The notes below the pieces were generated by a model. That model was given only the letters and a program-made list of their open reading frames with translations, was not told the origin of the DNA and searched no databases. A program made the translations under genes and the position numbers. From an uncultured Clostridia bacterium (GTDB lineage: Bacteria > Bacillota > Clostridia > Oscillospirales > Oscillospiraceae), in NCBI GenBank assembly GCA_947383645.1, contig CANDEH010000037.1, positions 1 through 21,034 on the forward strand: 21,034 bases of DNA, read 5' to 3'. Of this stretch, positions 7,621 through 14,820 are shown one piece after another; position 1 is the stretch's first letter; each line of letters begins with the position of its first letter.

Positions 7621-7691
7621 CGGACAATTTTCTATCGTCCCCCACCGTCGGAGCTTCAGAGGTGCGCCGGAGCAGGTGCCGCCGTGGAGAT

Positions 7692-7712
7692 AAAAATCCG
7701 CCGGGAGGCGGG
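7692..7712 (-). terminator. Intrinsic terminator, second hairpin after the aldo/keto reductase
   Basis: On the minus strand CCGCC pairs with GGCGG (7698-7702 with 7707-7711, loop TCCC) and is followed by ATTTTTA. This is a conventional hairpin plus U-tract. It backs up the hairpin at 7715-7750. Confidence 0.65.
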
Positions 7713-7714
7713 AA

Positions 7715-7750
7715 AAGGGGGAGTGTCGGAACACCCCGACACTCCCCCTT
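7715..7750 (-). terminator. Intrinsic terminator, first hairpin after the aldo/keto reductase
   Basis: A 15-bp stem pairs 7715-7729 with 7736-7750 around a 6-nt loop. It begins 22 bp beyond the aldo/keto reductase stop, and on the minus strand its 3' arm runs into CTTTTCCC. The stem is GC-rich and long. With the next hairpin it forms a tandem terminator. Confidence 0.8.
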
Positions 7751-7772
7751 ATGCGCTCAGGCGGTTTTCGCC

Positions 7773-8621
7773 TCAGACCACGTCCAGCGCTGTCTTCTCC
7801 CGGGGGGCGGGAAAGGCCCGGTCCAGCGCGGCCAGCTCCTCCGGGGACAGCCTGATCCCGGCGGCGGCGGCGTTTTCCACCGCGTGCTCGGGCCGGGAGG
7901 CCCGGGGGATGGGCACCACGCCCCGCTGGGCCAGCAGGAAGGCCAGCAGAATCTGGGTGGGCGTGGCGCTGTGGGCCGCGGCCACGCCGCGCACCGCCTC
8001 CGACTCCAGCAGCCCCCGGCGCAGCTGCCCGGCCTGCGCCATGGGGCAGTAGGCCATCACGGGAATTTCCCGCTCCTGGAGCCAGGGCAGCAGGTCATAC
8101 TCGATGCCCCGGCTGCCCAGGTGGTAGAGCACCTGATCCGTGGCGGCGTGGTCGCCGTTCTCCACGGCGAAGAGCTTCTCCATCCACTCCCGGTCGAGGT
8201 TGGACACGCCCCAGGCGCGGATGAGCCCCCTCTCCTTCAGCGTCTCCATACACGCCACCGTCTCCGACAGGGGGACCATGCCCCGCCAGTGGAGCAGGTA
8301 CAGGTCCATATAGTCGGTTTTCATGCGGCGCAGGGAGTTCTCGCAGCAGCGAAAGATGTTGTCCCGGCCGGCGTTGTTGGGGTAGACCTTGGAGACCAGA
8401 AACAGCTTTTCCCGGTCCAGCCCCTCTATGGCCGCGCCGATCAGCGTCTCCGCCAGTCCCTCCCCGTACATCTCCGCCGTGTCGATCAGGGTCATCCCGG
8501 CCTCCACGCCGGCGCGGAGGGCCCTGCACTCCCGGTCAAAGGTGTCGGGGTGTTCGCCCAGGTACCAGGTTCCCTGGCCCACGGGGCCGGCTAACGTGCC
8601 GGACTGCGTCATAAACTGCAT
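7773..8621 (-). CDS. Aldo/keto reductase
   Basis: The product is 282 aa. The catalytic tetrad of the NADPH-dependent aldo/keto reductase barrel is present: Asp47 in LIDTAEMYGEG, Tyr52, Lys78 in LVSKVYPNN and His111 in LYLLHWRG. The C-terminal cofactor-binding region reads VVPIPRASRPEHAVENAAA. Such enzymes reduce aldehydes and ketones. The physiological substrate is unknown. The start at 8621 gives the expected family length and has AAAGGA upstream; a longer open frame to 8768 reads as low-quality sequence without a ribosome site. It stands 178 bp after glsA on the same strand and is closed by two terminators. I see no clear promoter in the gap. Confidence 0.92.
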   Translation of the reverse strand: MQFMTQSGTLAGPVGQGTWYLGEHPDTFDRECRALRAGVEAGMTLIDTAEMYGEGLAETLIGAAIEGLDREKLFLVSKVYPNNAGRDNIFRCCENSLRRMKTDYMDLYLLHWRGMVPLSETVACMETLKERGLIRAWGVSNLDREWMEKLFAVENGDHAATDQVLYHLGSRGIEYDLLPWLQEREIPVMAYCPMAQAGQLRRGLLESEAVRGVAAAHSATPTQILLAFLLAQRGVVPIPRASRPEHAVENAAAAGIRLSPEELAALDRAFPAPREKTALDVV

Positions 8622-8799
8622 ACTTGTAGTGTCCTTTCTTGCCGACATGCGGCGGTATTGGTGCAGATCCACTGCGGCAGAAGCCGGGGACGTCTCCGCC
8701 GGACAGATCTGCGGGTCGCTTCCTTTTGTACCCTGCCCGCCCGACTGAGAAGCCGAAGCGGCAGCCAAAGCTATGTGCCGGGGCCATCGCCGCAGCTGC

Positions 8800-9717
8800 T
8801 CAGAAGATGCTCAGGTACAGCTCCCGGCTGAGCTGCTCTAAGAGGCGGATGCCGGCGATGCTGTTGCCCTTTGGGTCCAGGGCGGGGCCGTAGATGCCGA
8901 TGCCCATCCGGGTGGGCACCACCGCCATGATGCCGCCGCCCACGCCGCTCTTGGCCGGCACGCCCACCCGCAGGGCGAACTCGCCGGAGCCGTCGCACAT
9001 GCCGCAGGTCATGAGGATGGCGTTGACGTACCGGGACATGGCGGCGGGGAAAATACGCTCGTTGGAGGCGGGCAGGCGGCCCCTGTTGGACAGCACCGCG
9101 GCGATGTGGGCCAGGGCCTTGCAGTCCACCCGGATGGAGCAGGCGCGAAAGTAGCAGTCCAGCACCTCCTCCACGTCGTCCTCCAAGAGGCCGTGGGACT
9201 TGAGCAGGTAGGCCAGGGCCCGGTTCTTGCTGCCGTGGCTCTTCTCCGAGCGGTAGACCGCGTCGTCCACGCCGATCTCACCGTCCCCCGCCAGCCGCCG
9301 GGTCAGCTCCAGGAGGCGGTCAAAGCGCTGGTCGTAGCTCTTGCCCTGGATCAGGGTGCACATGAGGATAGCGCCCATGTTGACCATGGGGTTGATGTTG
9401 CCGCTGTCCAGGGACTGGTCCCCGGCGTTGATGGCGTCGAAGGGCTTGCCGGTGGCCTCCACCCCCACCCGCTGCATCACGTGCTCCGGCCCGTTGTCCA
9501 GCAGGGCCTGGAGCAGCAGGATGGGCTTGACCACGCTCTGGATAGTGAAGGGCTGGCGGCAGTCCCCGGCCCAGCTGTGCTTGCCCTCGCTGCCGATGAC
9601 GTAGATCCCCAGGGAGGCGGGGTCGCTCTTCTTCAGCTCCGGGATGTAGTCCGCCACCTGCCCCCAGCTGGTAAAGGCGCGGCACTGCTCCAAAAGCCGC
9701 TCTAACAGTTCTTCCAT
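8800..9717 (-). CDS. glsA: Glutaminase A
   Basis: The product is 305 aa, the standard length for bacterial GlsA. It hydrolyses glutamine to glutamate and ammonia in the cytoplasm. It belongs to the serine-dependent beta-lactamase-like fold. The catalytic S-x-x-K motif is TIQSVVKP, with Ser61 and Lys64. Other family blocks are SWGQVADYIPEL (17-28), the NPMVNMGAI block and the C-terminal KSGVGGGIMAVVP block. The start at 9717 matches the family N-terminus, and the promoter at 9763-9791 lies just upstream. A longer open frame to 9975 would run through that promoter and the repeat element and is rejected. The promoter spacer carries a palindrome, so regulation by a dimeric repressor is likely. 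Confidence 0.95.
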   Translation of the reverse strand: MEELLERLLEQCRAFTSWGQVADYIPELKKSDPASLGIYVIGSEGKHSWAGDCRQPFTIQSVVKPILLLQALLDNGPEHVMQRVGVEATGKPFDAINAGDQSLDSGNINPMVNMGAILMCTLIQGKSYDQRFDRLLELTRRLAGDGEIGVDDAVYRSEKSHGSKNRALAYLLKSHGLLEDDVEEVLDCYFRACSIRVDCKALAHIAAVLSNRGRLPASNERIFPAAMSRYVNAILMTCGMCDGSGEFALRVGVPAKSGVGGGIMAVVPTRMGIGIYGPALDPKGNSIAGIRLLEQLSRELYLSIF

Positions 9718-9762
9718 ATGGTCCCTGCTTTCTCCCACAATGTGTGGATATTCGATAGGACA

Positions 9763-9791
9763 ACCATAACAAATTCCGCGGAGTTTGTCAA
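9763..9791 (-). promoter_or_regulatory. glsA promoter
   Basis: On the minus strand TTGACA (9786-9791), a 17-bp spacer and TGTTATGGT (extended -10, hexamer 9763-9768) lie 46-75 bp upstream of the glsA start. The transcript would begin with a short leader containing the small hairpin CCACA-ATG-TGTGG (9736-9748). Confidence 0.7.
9770..9787. promoter_or_regulatory. Near-perfect palindrome in the glsA promoter spacer, candidate operator
   Basis: CAAATTCCGCGGAGTTTG is an 18-bp palindrome apart from one symmetric position pair. It fills the space between the -35 and -10 hexamers, where a bound dimer would block RNA polymerase. The cognate regulator is not identifiable in this window. Confidence 0.5.
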
Positions 9792-9814
9792 TGGTGCACA
9801 GAGAAAGGGACGGA

Positions 9815-10022
9815 GTCAAAAAAGTCAATAGAGTTTCAACGGCGGTAAGGAGGATAGTGTGAAAGGAACCCAAGAGGGGTTCCTTTCGCGTGCAATCACC
9901 CGCCGCACCCCAAGGGCATTTCCTCGCCGCTGCGCAGCCCAGGCACAGGCGGCAAATTGCGGCCGATGGCCGCAATTTGCCTCAGCTTGTCGAAAAACCC
10001 AACAGTTTTTTCGACAAGCTGA
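9815..10022 (+). repeat. Dispersed hairpin repeat element, copy 2 (complete within the window)
   Basis: This is the only copy seen whole, about 208 bp. Its left part (9815-9884) matches 20966-21034, and its right part matches 1-132. It holds three hairpins: 9861-9871 with 9877-9887 (11 bp, loop AAGAG), 9951-9964 with 9968-9981 (14 bp, loop GAT) and 9982-9997 with 10007-10022 (16 bp). An AAGGAGG and a GTG codon precede the first hairpin and open a 60-codon frame, but that frame is broken in copy 1 by an extra base. An RNA or DNA element is therefore more likely than a gene. It fills most of the gap between glsA and the isomerase gene. Confidence 0.85.
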
Positions 10023-10026
10023 AATT

Positions 10027-10053
10027 AAGACCTCCGGCTAAGCCGGAGGTCTT
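10027..10053 (-). terminator. Terminator of the xylB-isomerase operon
   Basis: A perfect 12-bp stem, AAGACCTCCGGC with GCCGGAGGTCTT, has a 3-nt loop. It lies 11 bp beyond the isomerase stop codon. On the minus strand the 3' side continues TTAATTTC, a weak U-tract. It directly abuts the repeat element copy 2. Confidence 0.75.
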
Positions 10054-10064
10054 GACTGATTTTC

Positions 10065-11552
10065 TTATGCCCAGGGGTTCTCCGTGGGATAGGGCAGGCT
10101 CTTGGGCTGGTTGTAGGCGATGTCCTGGATGCCCAGCATCTTGAACACCTCAAACAGGGCCTTGCCGTAGTGGCCGAAGGCCACCGCGCCGTGGTGGGGA
10201 TAGCGCTTCTGGATGAGCACGTGGCGGTAGAACCGGCCCATCTCCGGGATGGCAAACACGCCGATGCCGCCGAAGGAGCGGGTCTTCACCGGCAGCACCT
10301 CGCCCTGGGCGATGTAGGCGCGGAGGACGCCCTCGCTGTCGCACTGGAGGCGGTAGAAGGTGATGTCGCTGGCGGCGATGTCGCCCTCCAGGGTGCCCCG
10401 GGTGAAGTCGGGCTCAGAGTCCTTGGGCTCCAGCAGCCGGTGCTGGATGAGCTGGTACTTCACCGCCCGGTCGGCGCAGAGCTTGCAGGCGGGGGTGTTG
10501 CCGCAGTGGAAGCCCATGAAGGTGTCGGTGAGCTGATAGTCGTACTTGCCCTTGATGTCCTCCTCATAGAGGGAGGCGGGGACGGAGTTGTTGATGTCCA
10601 GCAGGGTGACGGTGTCGCCGGAGACGCACATGCCGATGTACTCGCTGAGAGCGCCGTAGATGTCCACCTCGCAGGAGACGGGGATGCCCCGGCTCACCAG
10701 GCGGGAGTTCACATAGCAGGGCTCAAAGCCGAAGGCCTCGGGGAAGGCGGGCCAGCACTTGTCGGCGAAGGCCACGTACTGCCGGGCCCCCTTGTGGGCT
10801 TCCGCCCAGTCCAGGAGGGTCAGCTCCAGCTGGGCCATCCGCTCGTTCATGTCGGCGTAGTAGCAGCCCTCGCCCATCTCCTTGGCCATGTCCGCGCAGA
10901 CCTCCGGAATACGGGGGTCGTTTGCGTGGGCCTTGTAGGCCACCAGCAGGTCCAGCTCGGAGTTCTCCTCGATCTCCACGCCGATCTCATAGAGGCCCTT
11001 GATGGGGGCGTTGCAGGCGAAGAAGTCCTGGGGCCGGGGACCGAAGGTGATGATCTTCAGCTGGCTCAGGCCGATGAGGGCGCAGGCGATGGGCTTAAAC
11101 TCGCCGATCATTTTGGCGATGTCCTCCGCGGTGCCCACGGGGTACTCGGGGATGAAGGCCCGCAAGTGGCGCATCCCCAGGTTGTAGGAGCAGTTGAGCA
11201 TGCCGCAGTAGGCGTCGCCCCGGCCGTTGATGAGATCGCCGTCCCCCTCGGCGGCGGCCACGTACATGCAGGGGCCGTCGAAGTTCTTGGCAATCAGGGT
11301 CTCAGGGGTCTCCGGGCCGAAGTTGCCCAGGAACACCACCAGGGCGTTGCACCCGGCCTCCTTCACCTCGGCCACGGCCTTGAGCATGTCTTTCTCATTC
11401 TCCACGGTGGTCTTGCACTCGTAGACCTCCAGGCCATCCTTGGCGCAGGCGGCCACGATGGCGCTGCGGCGGCGCTCCGACAGGTCGATGATGAAGCAGT
11501 CCCGGGAGACGGCGACGATACCCAGCTTTACCTGGGGAATGTTGGTCAGCAT
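10065..11552 (-). CDS. L-fucose/L-arabinose isomerase family protein (aldose-ketose isomerase)
   Basis: The product is 495 aa. It belongs to the FucI/AraA fold family by overall layout: an N-terminal Rossmann-like part (GIVAVSRD near residue 11, LVVFLGNFGP at 71-80) and a C-terminal metal site. Plausible Mn2+ ligands are Glu295 (PVSCEVDIYG), Asp319 (VTLLDINNS) and a His in YPHHGAVAFGHYG (451-463). The block GFHCGNTP (347-354) is also family-like. The enzyme should convert an aldose to its ketose for the neighbouring XylB-type kinase. The exact sugar cannot be assigned: xylose, arabinose and fucose are all possible. AGGAGG lies 9 nt before the start. It is last in the xylB operon, 14 bp after the DUF4867 gene, and is followed by a terminator. 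Confidence 0.88.
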   Translation of the reverse strand: MLTNIPQVKLGIVAVSRDCFIIDLSERRRSAIVAACAKDGLEVYECKTTVENEKDMLKAVAEVKEAGCNALVVFLGNFGPETPETLIAKNFDGPCMYVAAAEGDGDLINGRGDAYCGMLNCSYNLGMRHLRAFIPEYPVGTAEDIAKMIGEFKPIACALIGLSQLKIITFGPRPQDFFACNAPIKGLYEIGVEIEENSELDLLVAYKAHANDPRIPEVCADMAKEMGEGCYYADMNERMAQLELTLLDWAEAHKGARQYVAFADKCWPAFPEAFGFEPCYVNSRLVSRGIPVSCEVDIYGALSEYIGMCVSGDTVTLLDINNSVPASLYEEDIKGKYDYQLTDTFMGFHCGNTPACKLCADRAVKYQLIQHRLLEPKDSEPDFTRGTLEGDIAASDITFYRLQCDSEGVLRAYIAQGEVLPVKTRSFGGIGVFAIPEMGRFYRHVLIQKRYPHHGAVAFGHYGKALFEVFKMLGIQDIAYNQPKSLPYPTENPWA

Positions 11553-11566
11553 AGCTTTTTTCCTCC

Positions 11567-12202
11567 TTATAAGTCGTTGGCAATGTCAATATTCTCGCCC
11601 TTCAGACCGATGTGGGCCCCCTGGGCGGCCTCGGCGCTGTCGGGGTGGGCCAGCAGCCACTTGTTCCGGGCGGTGAGCCACTTGTCCTCCTCGTTCAGGG
11701 GCGCGGCGCCGGGAGCGGCCGTGTTGGTGCCCCGGGGCAGGACCACGGCCACCCGGAAGCCCTCGGCCTCGCTGACGTGGCAGGGGGCGTAGTGCAGCGT
11801 GGTGGCGTAGACCTCCACCACCTCGCCGGCGCCGGCCCGGAAGGCCCTCACCCTGGCGGTGTCCAGCACGCCGTCCACAATCTCGTCCTGCCGGGCCACC
11901 AGGAGGATGAAGTCGGTGACGCCGATGTTCACCTCGCTGTCCCGGTGGTACTCCAGGCAGTTGAGCCTGGTGTTGCGCCCCCAGCACATGCCCAGCTGGA
12001 CGGGCATCCCGCCGTAGGCGTTGTTCTGGAGCGGACCGTAGACGCAGGTGCTCTCCAGAGTGGGGATGCTGGGCTCATAGGCGGTGCCGGTCTCCGGCAG
12101 GGGGATTTCCCCCATGGCTTTTTGCAGGCAGGCGGTGTCGTAGCCCTCCAGCACCCGGCCGTATGGCTTGAATTCGCTGTCGTGGATGGAGTAGATCTTC
12201 AT
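11567..12202 (-). CDS. DUF4867 family protein, cupin-like, in a sugar operon
   Basis: The product is 211 aa and soluble. The N-terminus (MKIYSIHDSEFKPYGRVLEGYD) is typical of the uncharacterised DUF4867 family. The middle holds a cluster of possible metal ligands: EYHRDSE (Glu84, His86, Glu90) and LHYAPCH (His137, His142), inside a beta-rich stretch that ends VVLPRGTN. This arrangement resembles cupin-type sugar isomerases and epimerases, but that is inference. Its start overlaps the stop of the YczE-like gene by ATGA, with GAGGTGAT upstream. It precedes the isomerase gene by 14 bp. The position argues for a role on the same sugar, such as anomer or epimer conversion. Confidence 0.8.
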   Translation of the reverse strand: MKIYSIHDSEFKPYGRVLEGYDTACLQKAMGEIPLPETGTAYEPSIPTLESTCVYGPLQNNAYGGMPVQLGMCWGRNTRLNCLEYHRDSEVNIGVTDFILLVARQDEIVDGVLDTARVRAFRAGAGEVVEVYATTLHYAPCHVSEAEGFRVAVVLPRGTNTAAPGAAPLNEEDKWLTARNKWLLAHPDSAEAAQGAHIGLKGENIDIANDL

Positions 12203-12852
12203 GGTGTATCACCTCGTATCGTATTCAGGCAGAGCTCGCACAGCTTTCCGCTGATGGGAAGGAACACCTGGGCGCAGGGACCCACCAGGCAGGCGCACAC
12301 AATGGTGCCCAGACCCACCACGCCCCCCAGCAGCCAGCCGGTGAGGGCGAAGAGAACGTCCACCGCCACCCGGACGGGTCCGAAGGGCTTTTTCAGCTTG
12401 TCGCTGAGGACCACCGCCACCAGGTCGTTGGGGCCGGTTCCCGCCTCGGAGCGGATCACAATGGTCATGCCGAAGGCCAGAATCACGCAGCCCAGCACCA
12501 GGGCCAGCAGCCGCCAGCCCATAGCCGGCGCGCGGGAGAACAGGGGGGCGAGGGGGACGCTCCACAGATCGATGATGGGCCCGCCCAGGGCCATACACAG
12601 CACTGTCCCGATACGGACGTAGCTCCGGGCGACAGCCAGCAGCACCAGTACGATGAGAAAGCTGAGGAGCAGGTGGACCCGTCCGTGGGTCATCCAGTCC
12701 GGCCAGGGCAGGGCGCGGTAGAATCCCTGAACCAGCACATTGAAGGGATCCGAGCCCAGATCGGACTGAAGAAACAGCGTGACGCCCAGGTGGGCCACGG
12801 TGAGGCCCAGGAGCAGCAGGGCCGCTCGAACGGCTAAAACGCGGCCCCTCAT
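12199..12852 (-). CDS. YczE/YyaS/YitT-type integral membrane protein
   Basis: The product is 217 aa with about five hydrophobic segments. The N-terminal segment is followed by LFLQSDLGSDPFNVLVQG, a family-like block repeated in the second half as IRSEAGTGPNDLVAVVLS. The two similar halves suggest an internal repeat. The family is found widely in Firmicutes and its function is not established. The start at 12852 has GGAGGA 7 nt upstream and overlaps the stop of the upstream small membrane gene by ATGA. The stop overlaps the DUF4867 start in the same way. Being embedded between kinase and isomerase genes suggests a part in uptake, export or regulation linked to this sugar, which is not shown by the sequence. 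Confidence 0.85.
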   Translation of the reverse strand: MRGRVLAVRAALLLLGLTVAHLGVTLFLQSDLGSDPFNVLVQGFYRALPWPDWMTHGRVHLLLSFLIVLVLLAVARSYVRIGTVLCMALGGPIIDLWSVPLAPLFSRAPAMGWRLLALVLGCVILAFGMTIVIRSEAGTGPNDLVAVVLSDKLKKPFGPVRVAVDVLFALTGWLLGGVVGLGTIVCACLVGPCAQVFLPISGKLCELCLNTIRGDTP

Positions 12853-13136
12853 GGATCTTCCTCCTCCCTCTCTGCGGCCGCCGCCCGCTCCTCCTCGGTG
12901 AGCTCGGCGGCGCTGCGGTCGGCGCGGTACTGCCGGAAGGCGTAGAGGCCGAAGACAACGGCGCACAGGGCGAAAAAGCCGCCGATCAGGAGCCGGAGGA
13001 CCTGGGACATGTCGCCGCCGGCCTGAAAGGCCAGACTGTAGCCCAGATAGAGCAGGTACAGACTGACCAGACCCCGCAGAAGGGCCCGCAGAGCCGCCTG
13101 CCGCTTGCGGATCAGGTGGTATTTTTGCTCCTTCAT
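12849..13136 (-). CDS. Small two-helix membrane protein, unknown function
   Basis: The product is 95 aa. A basic N-terminus (MKEQKYHLIRKRQ) precedes two hydrophobic segments (about 18-37 and 44-66), followed by a highly charged tail rich in Glu, Ala and Arg (TEEERAAAAEREEEDP). I do not recognise a family. The start codon overlaps the xylB stop, and the stop codon overlaps the start of the next membrane gene, both as ATGA. It is therefore translationally coupled to both. It may be a partner of the YczE-like protein. The tight coupling and sensible membrane topology support a real gene. Confidence 0.75.
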   Translation of the reverse strand: MKEQKYHLIRKRQAALRALLRGLVSLYLLYLGYSLAFQAGGDMSQVLRLLIGGFFALCAVVFGLYAFRQYRADRSAAELTEEERAAAAEREEEDP

Positions 13137-14611
13137 ACGCTCATCTCAGCGAAGAGATCCCGCAGGGCGGGGTAGAGCTTTTGAAACTGCCGGTACCGCG
13201 CCTCATACCGCGCCGCGATGGCCGGATCGGGGTCCACGGTCCGGGCGGTGCGGACCAGGGCCTCACAGGCCGCCGCCACAGTGGGATAGCGGCCGCAGGC
13301 CACCATGGCCAGCATGGCCCCGCCCATCCCCGGTCCCTGCTCGCTCTCCGGCAGGTCCAGGGAGATGTTCAGCACGTTGGCTAAAATCGTCCGCCACAGG
13401 GGACTTCTGGCTCCGCCGCCGCAGAGTTTGCTGCGCCGGATGTCGATGCCCAGAGCTTTCGCCACCTCAAAGCTGTCCCGGATGGCGAAGGCCACCCCCT
13501 CCAGCACCGCCTGGGTCAGATCGGACCGGCTGGTGTCCATAGTCATGCCGGTGAAGGTGCCCCGGGCGTTGGTGTCGTTGATGGGGGAGCGCTCCCCCAT
13601 CAGGTAGGGCAGGAAGAAGACGCGGTTGTTCCCCAGCCTGTCGGGGGTGATGTCCGCCTGCTCAGCGGCGTAGTCGCCGGTCTTAAAGATGTCCTCCATC
13701 AGCCACTTGTTGCAGCTGGCGGCGGAGAGCATGCAGCCCATCAGGTGCCAGCGCCCGTCGGCGTGGGCAAAGGCGTGGAGACCGTTGCGGGGGTCCACGC
13801 CGAAGCGCTCGCTGGAGATGAAGACAGTGCCGGAGGTACCCAGGGAGATGTTGCACCCCCCCTCCCCCACGGTGCCGGTGCCCACGGCGGCGGCGGCGTT
13901 GTCCCCCGCCCCGGCGCAGACCGCCACGCTCTCGGGGAGGCCCAGCTGCCGGGCGATCTCGGGCAGCAGCGTTCCCACCTTCTCATAGCTCTCAAAGAGC
14001 CGGGGCATCTGCCCCTCGCTGACGCCGCAGATCTCCAGCATCTCCCGGGACCAGCACTTGTGCTCCACGTCCAGGAGGAGCATCCCGGAGGCGTCGGAGT
14101 AGTCGGTGCAGTGGACGCCGGTGAGGAGGTAGTTGATGTAGTCCTTGGGGAGCATGATCTTGGCAATCCTCGCGAAGTTGTCCGGCTCATTCTCCCGCAT
14201 CCACAGCAGCTTGGGGGCGGTGAACCCGGCAAAGGCGATGTTGGCGGTGAGCCGGGACAGCTTCTCCCTGCCCACGGTACCGTTGAGGTAGTCCACCTCC
14301 TTCGCCGTCCGCCCGTCGTTCCAGAGGATGGCGGGCCGGATCACGTTGTCATCGCTGTCCAGCACCACCAGGCCGTGCATCTGCCCGCCGGCGCCGATCC
14401 CCGCCACCTGGGAGGCGTCGAAGCCGCGGAGCAGCTCCGGGACGCCCTCCAGCACGGCCTTCTTCCAGTCCTCCGGGTTCTGCTGGCTCCAGCCGGGATG
14501 GGGGAACTCCAGGGGGTACTCCCTGGAGACGATATTTTGGATGGCCCCCTCGCCGTCCATCAGCAGCAGCTTGACGGCGGAGGTGCCCAGGTCGATTCCA
14601 ATGTAGAGCAT
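13133..14611 (-). CDS. xylB: Xylulokinase-type FGGY sugar kinase
   Basis: The product is 492 aa, matching XylB. The N-terminal ATP-binding motif is DLGTSAVK (7-14). The substrate region includes GQMHGLVVLD (76-85) and WNDGR (97-101), and TDYSDASGMLLLD (169-181) is typical of xylulokinases. Asp237 in GAGDNAAAAVG is the expected catalytic base. The reaction is D-xylulose plus ATP to xylulose 5-phosphate. A different ketose is possible because the partner isomerase is not XylA. AAGGAG lies 5 nt before the start, inside the loop of a 5-bp inverted repeat AGTAA/TTACT (14612-14625). It is the first gene of a five-gene operon with its own promoter at 14707-14735. Confidence 0.94.
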   Translation of the reverse strand: MLYIGIDLGTSAVKLLLMDGEGAIQNIVSREYPLEFPHPGWSQQNPEDWKKAVLEGVPELLRGFDASQVAGIGAGGQMHGLVVLDSDDNVIRPAILWNDGRTAKEVDYLNGTVGREKLSRLTANIAFAGFTAPKLLWMRENEPDNFARIAKIMLPKDYINYLLTGVHCTDYSDASGMLLLDVEHKCWSREMLEICGVSEGQMPRLFESYEKVGTLLPEIARQLGLPESVAVCAGAGDNAAAAVGTGTVGEGGCNISLGTSGTVFISSERFGVDPRNGLHAFAHADGRWHLMGCMLSAASCNKWLMEDIFKTGDYAAEQADITPDRLGNNRVFFLPYLMGERSPINDTNARGTFTGMTMDTSRSDLTQAVLEGVAFAIRDSFEVAKALGIDIRRSKLCGGGARSPLWRTILANVLNISLDLPESEQGPGMGGAMLAMVACGRYPTVAAACEALVRTARTVDPDPAIAARYEARYRQFQKLYPALRDLFAEMSV

Positions 14612-14678
14612 AGTAACTCCTTACTTTGTTGATCCCATAACAGAGGGTCTCTCTGTGCCGGATAAGCCGTCGTCGGTG

Positions 14679-14699
14679 TAGATTCTGAGGTCTAATCTA
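14679..14699. promoter_or_regulatory. Inverted repeat at the xylB transcription start, candidate operator
   Basis: TAGATT (14679-14684) and AATCTA (14694-14699) form a perfect 6-bp inverted repeat with a 9-bp spacer. It covers the expected transcription start just downstream of the -10 box. It differs from the palindrome in the chvE promoter, so a second regulator could be involved. Confidence 0.4.
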
Positions 14700-14706
14700 T
14701 CACAGC

Positions 14707-14735
14707 ATTATAATAGAACATTCCACGGCTTTCAA
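14707..14735 (-). promoter_or_regulatory. xylB operon promoter
   Basis: On the minus strand TTGAAA (14730-14735), a 17-bp spacer and TATAAT (14707-14712) lie about 95-125 bp upstream of the xylB start. Eleven of twelve bases match the sigma-A consensus. It makes the catabolic genes a separate transcription unit from the transporter. Confidence 0.8.
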
Positions 14736-14820
14736 CCCTTTCTCCGGTAGACCGGTTCCTCCAGGAAAAGAGGTACCCTCGTCACCGTGCGGCAAGCCCG
14801 GCTTTTTCACCCGAGCACAG

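Noticed and set aside
9859..10041. 60-codon frame with AAGGAGG and a GTG start
   Set aside because: It lies wholly within the dispersed repeat and is frameshifted in copy 1. I annotate the repeat rather than a gene but keep the possibility as a finding.
10170..11792. 540-codon plus-strand open frame over the isomerase gene
   Set aside because: The composition is Val/Gly/Ala/His-rich shadow of the minus-strand gene, with no conserved motif.
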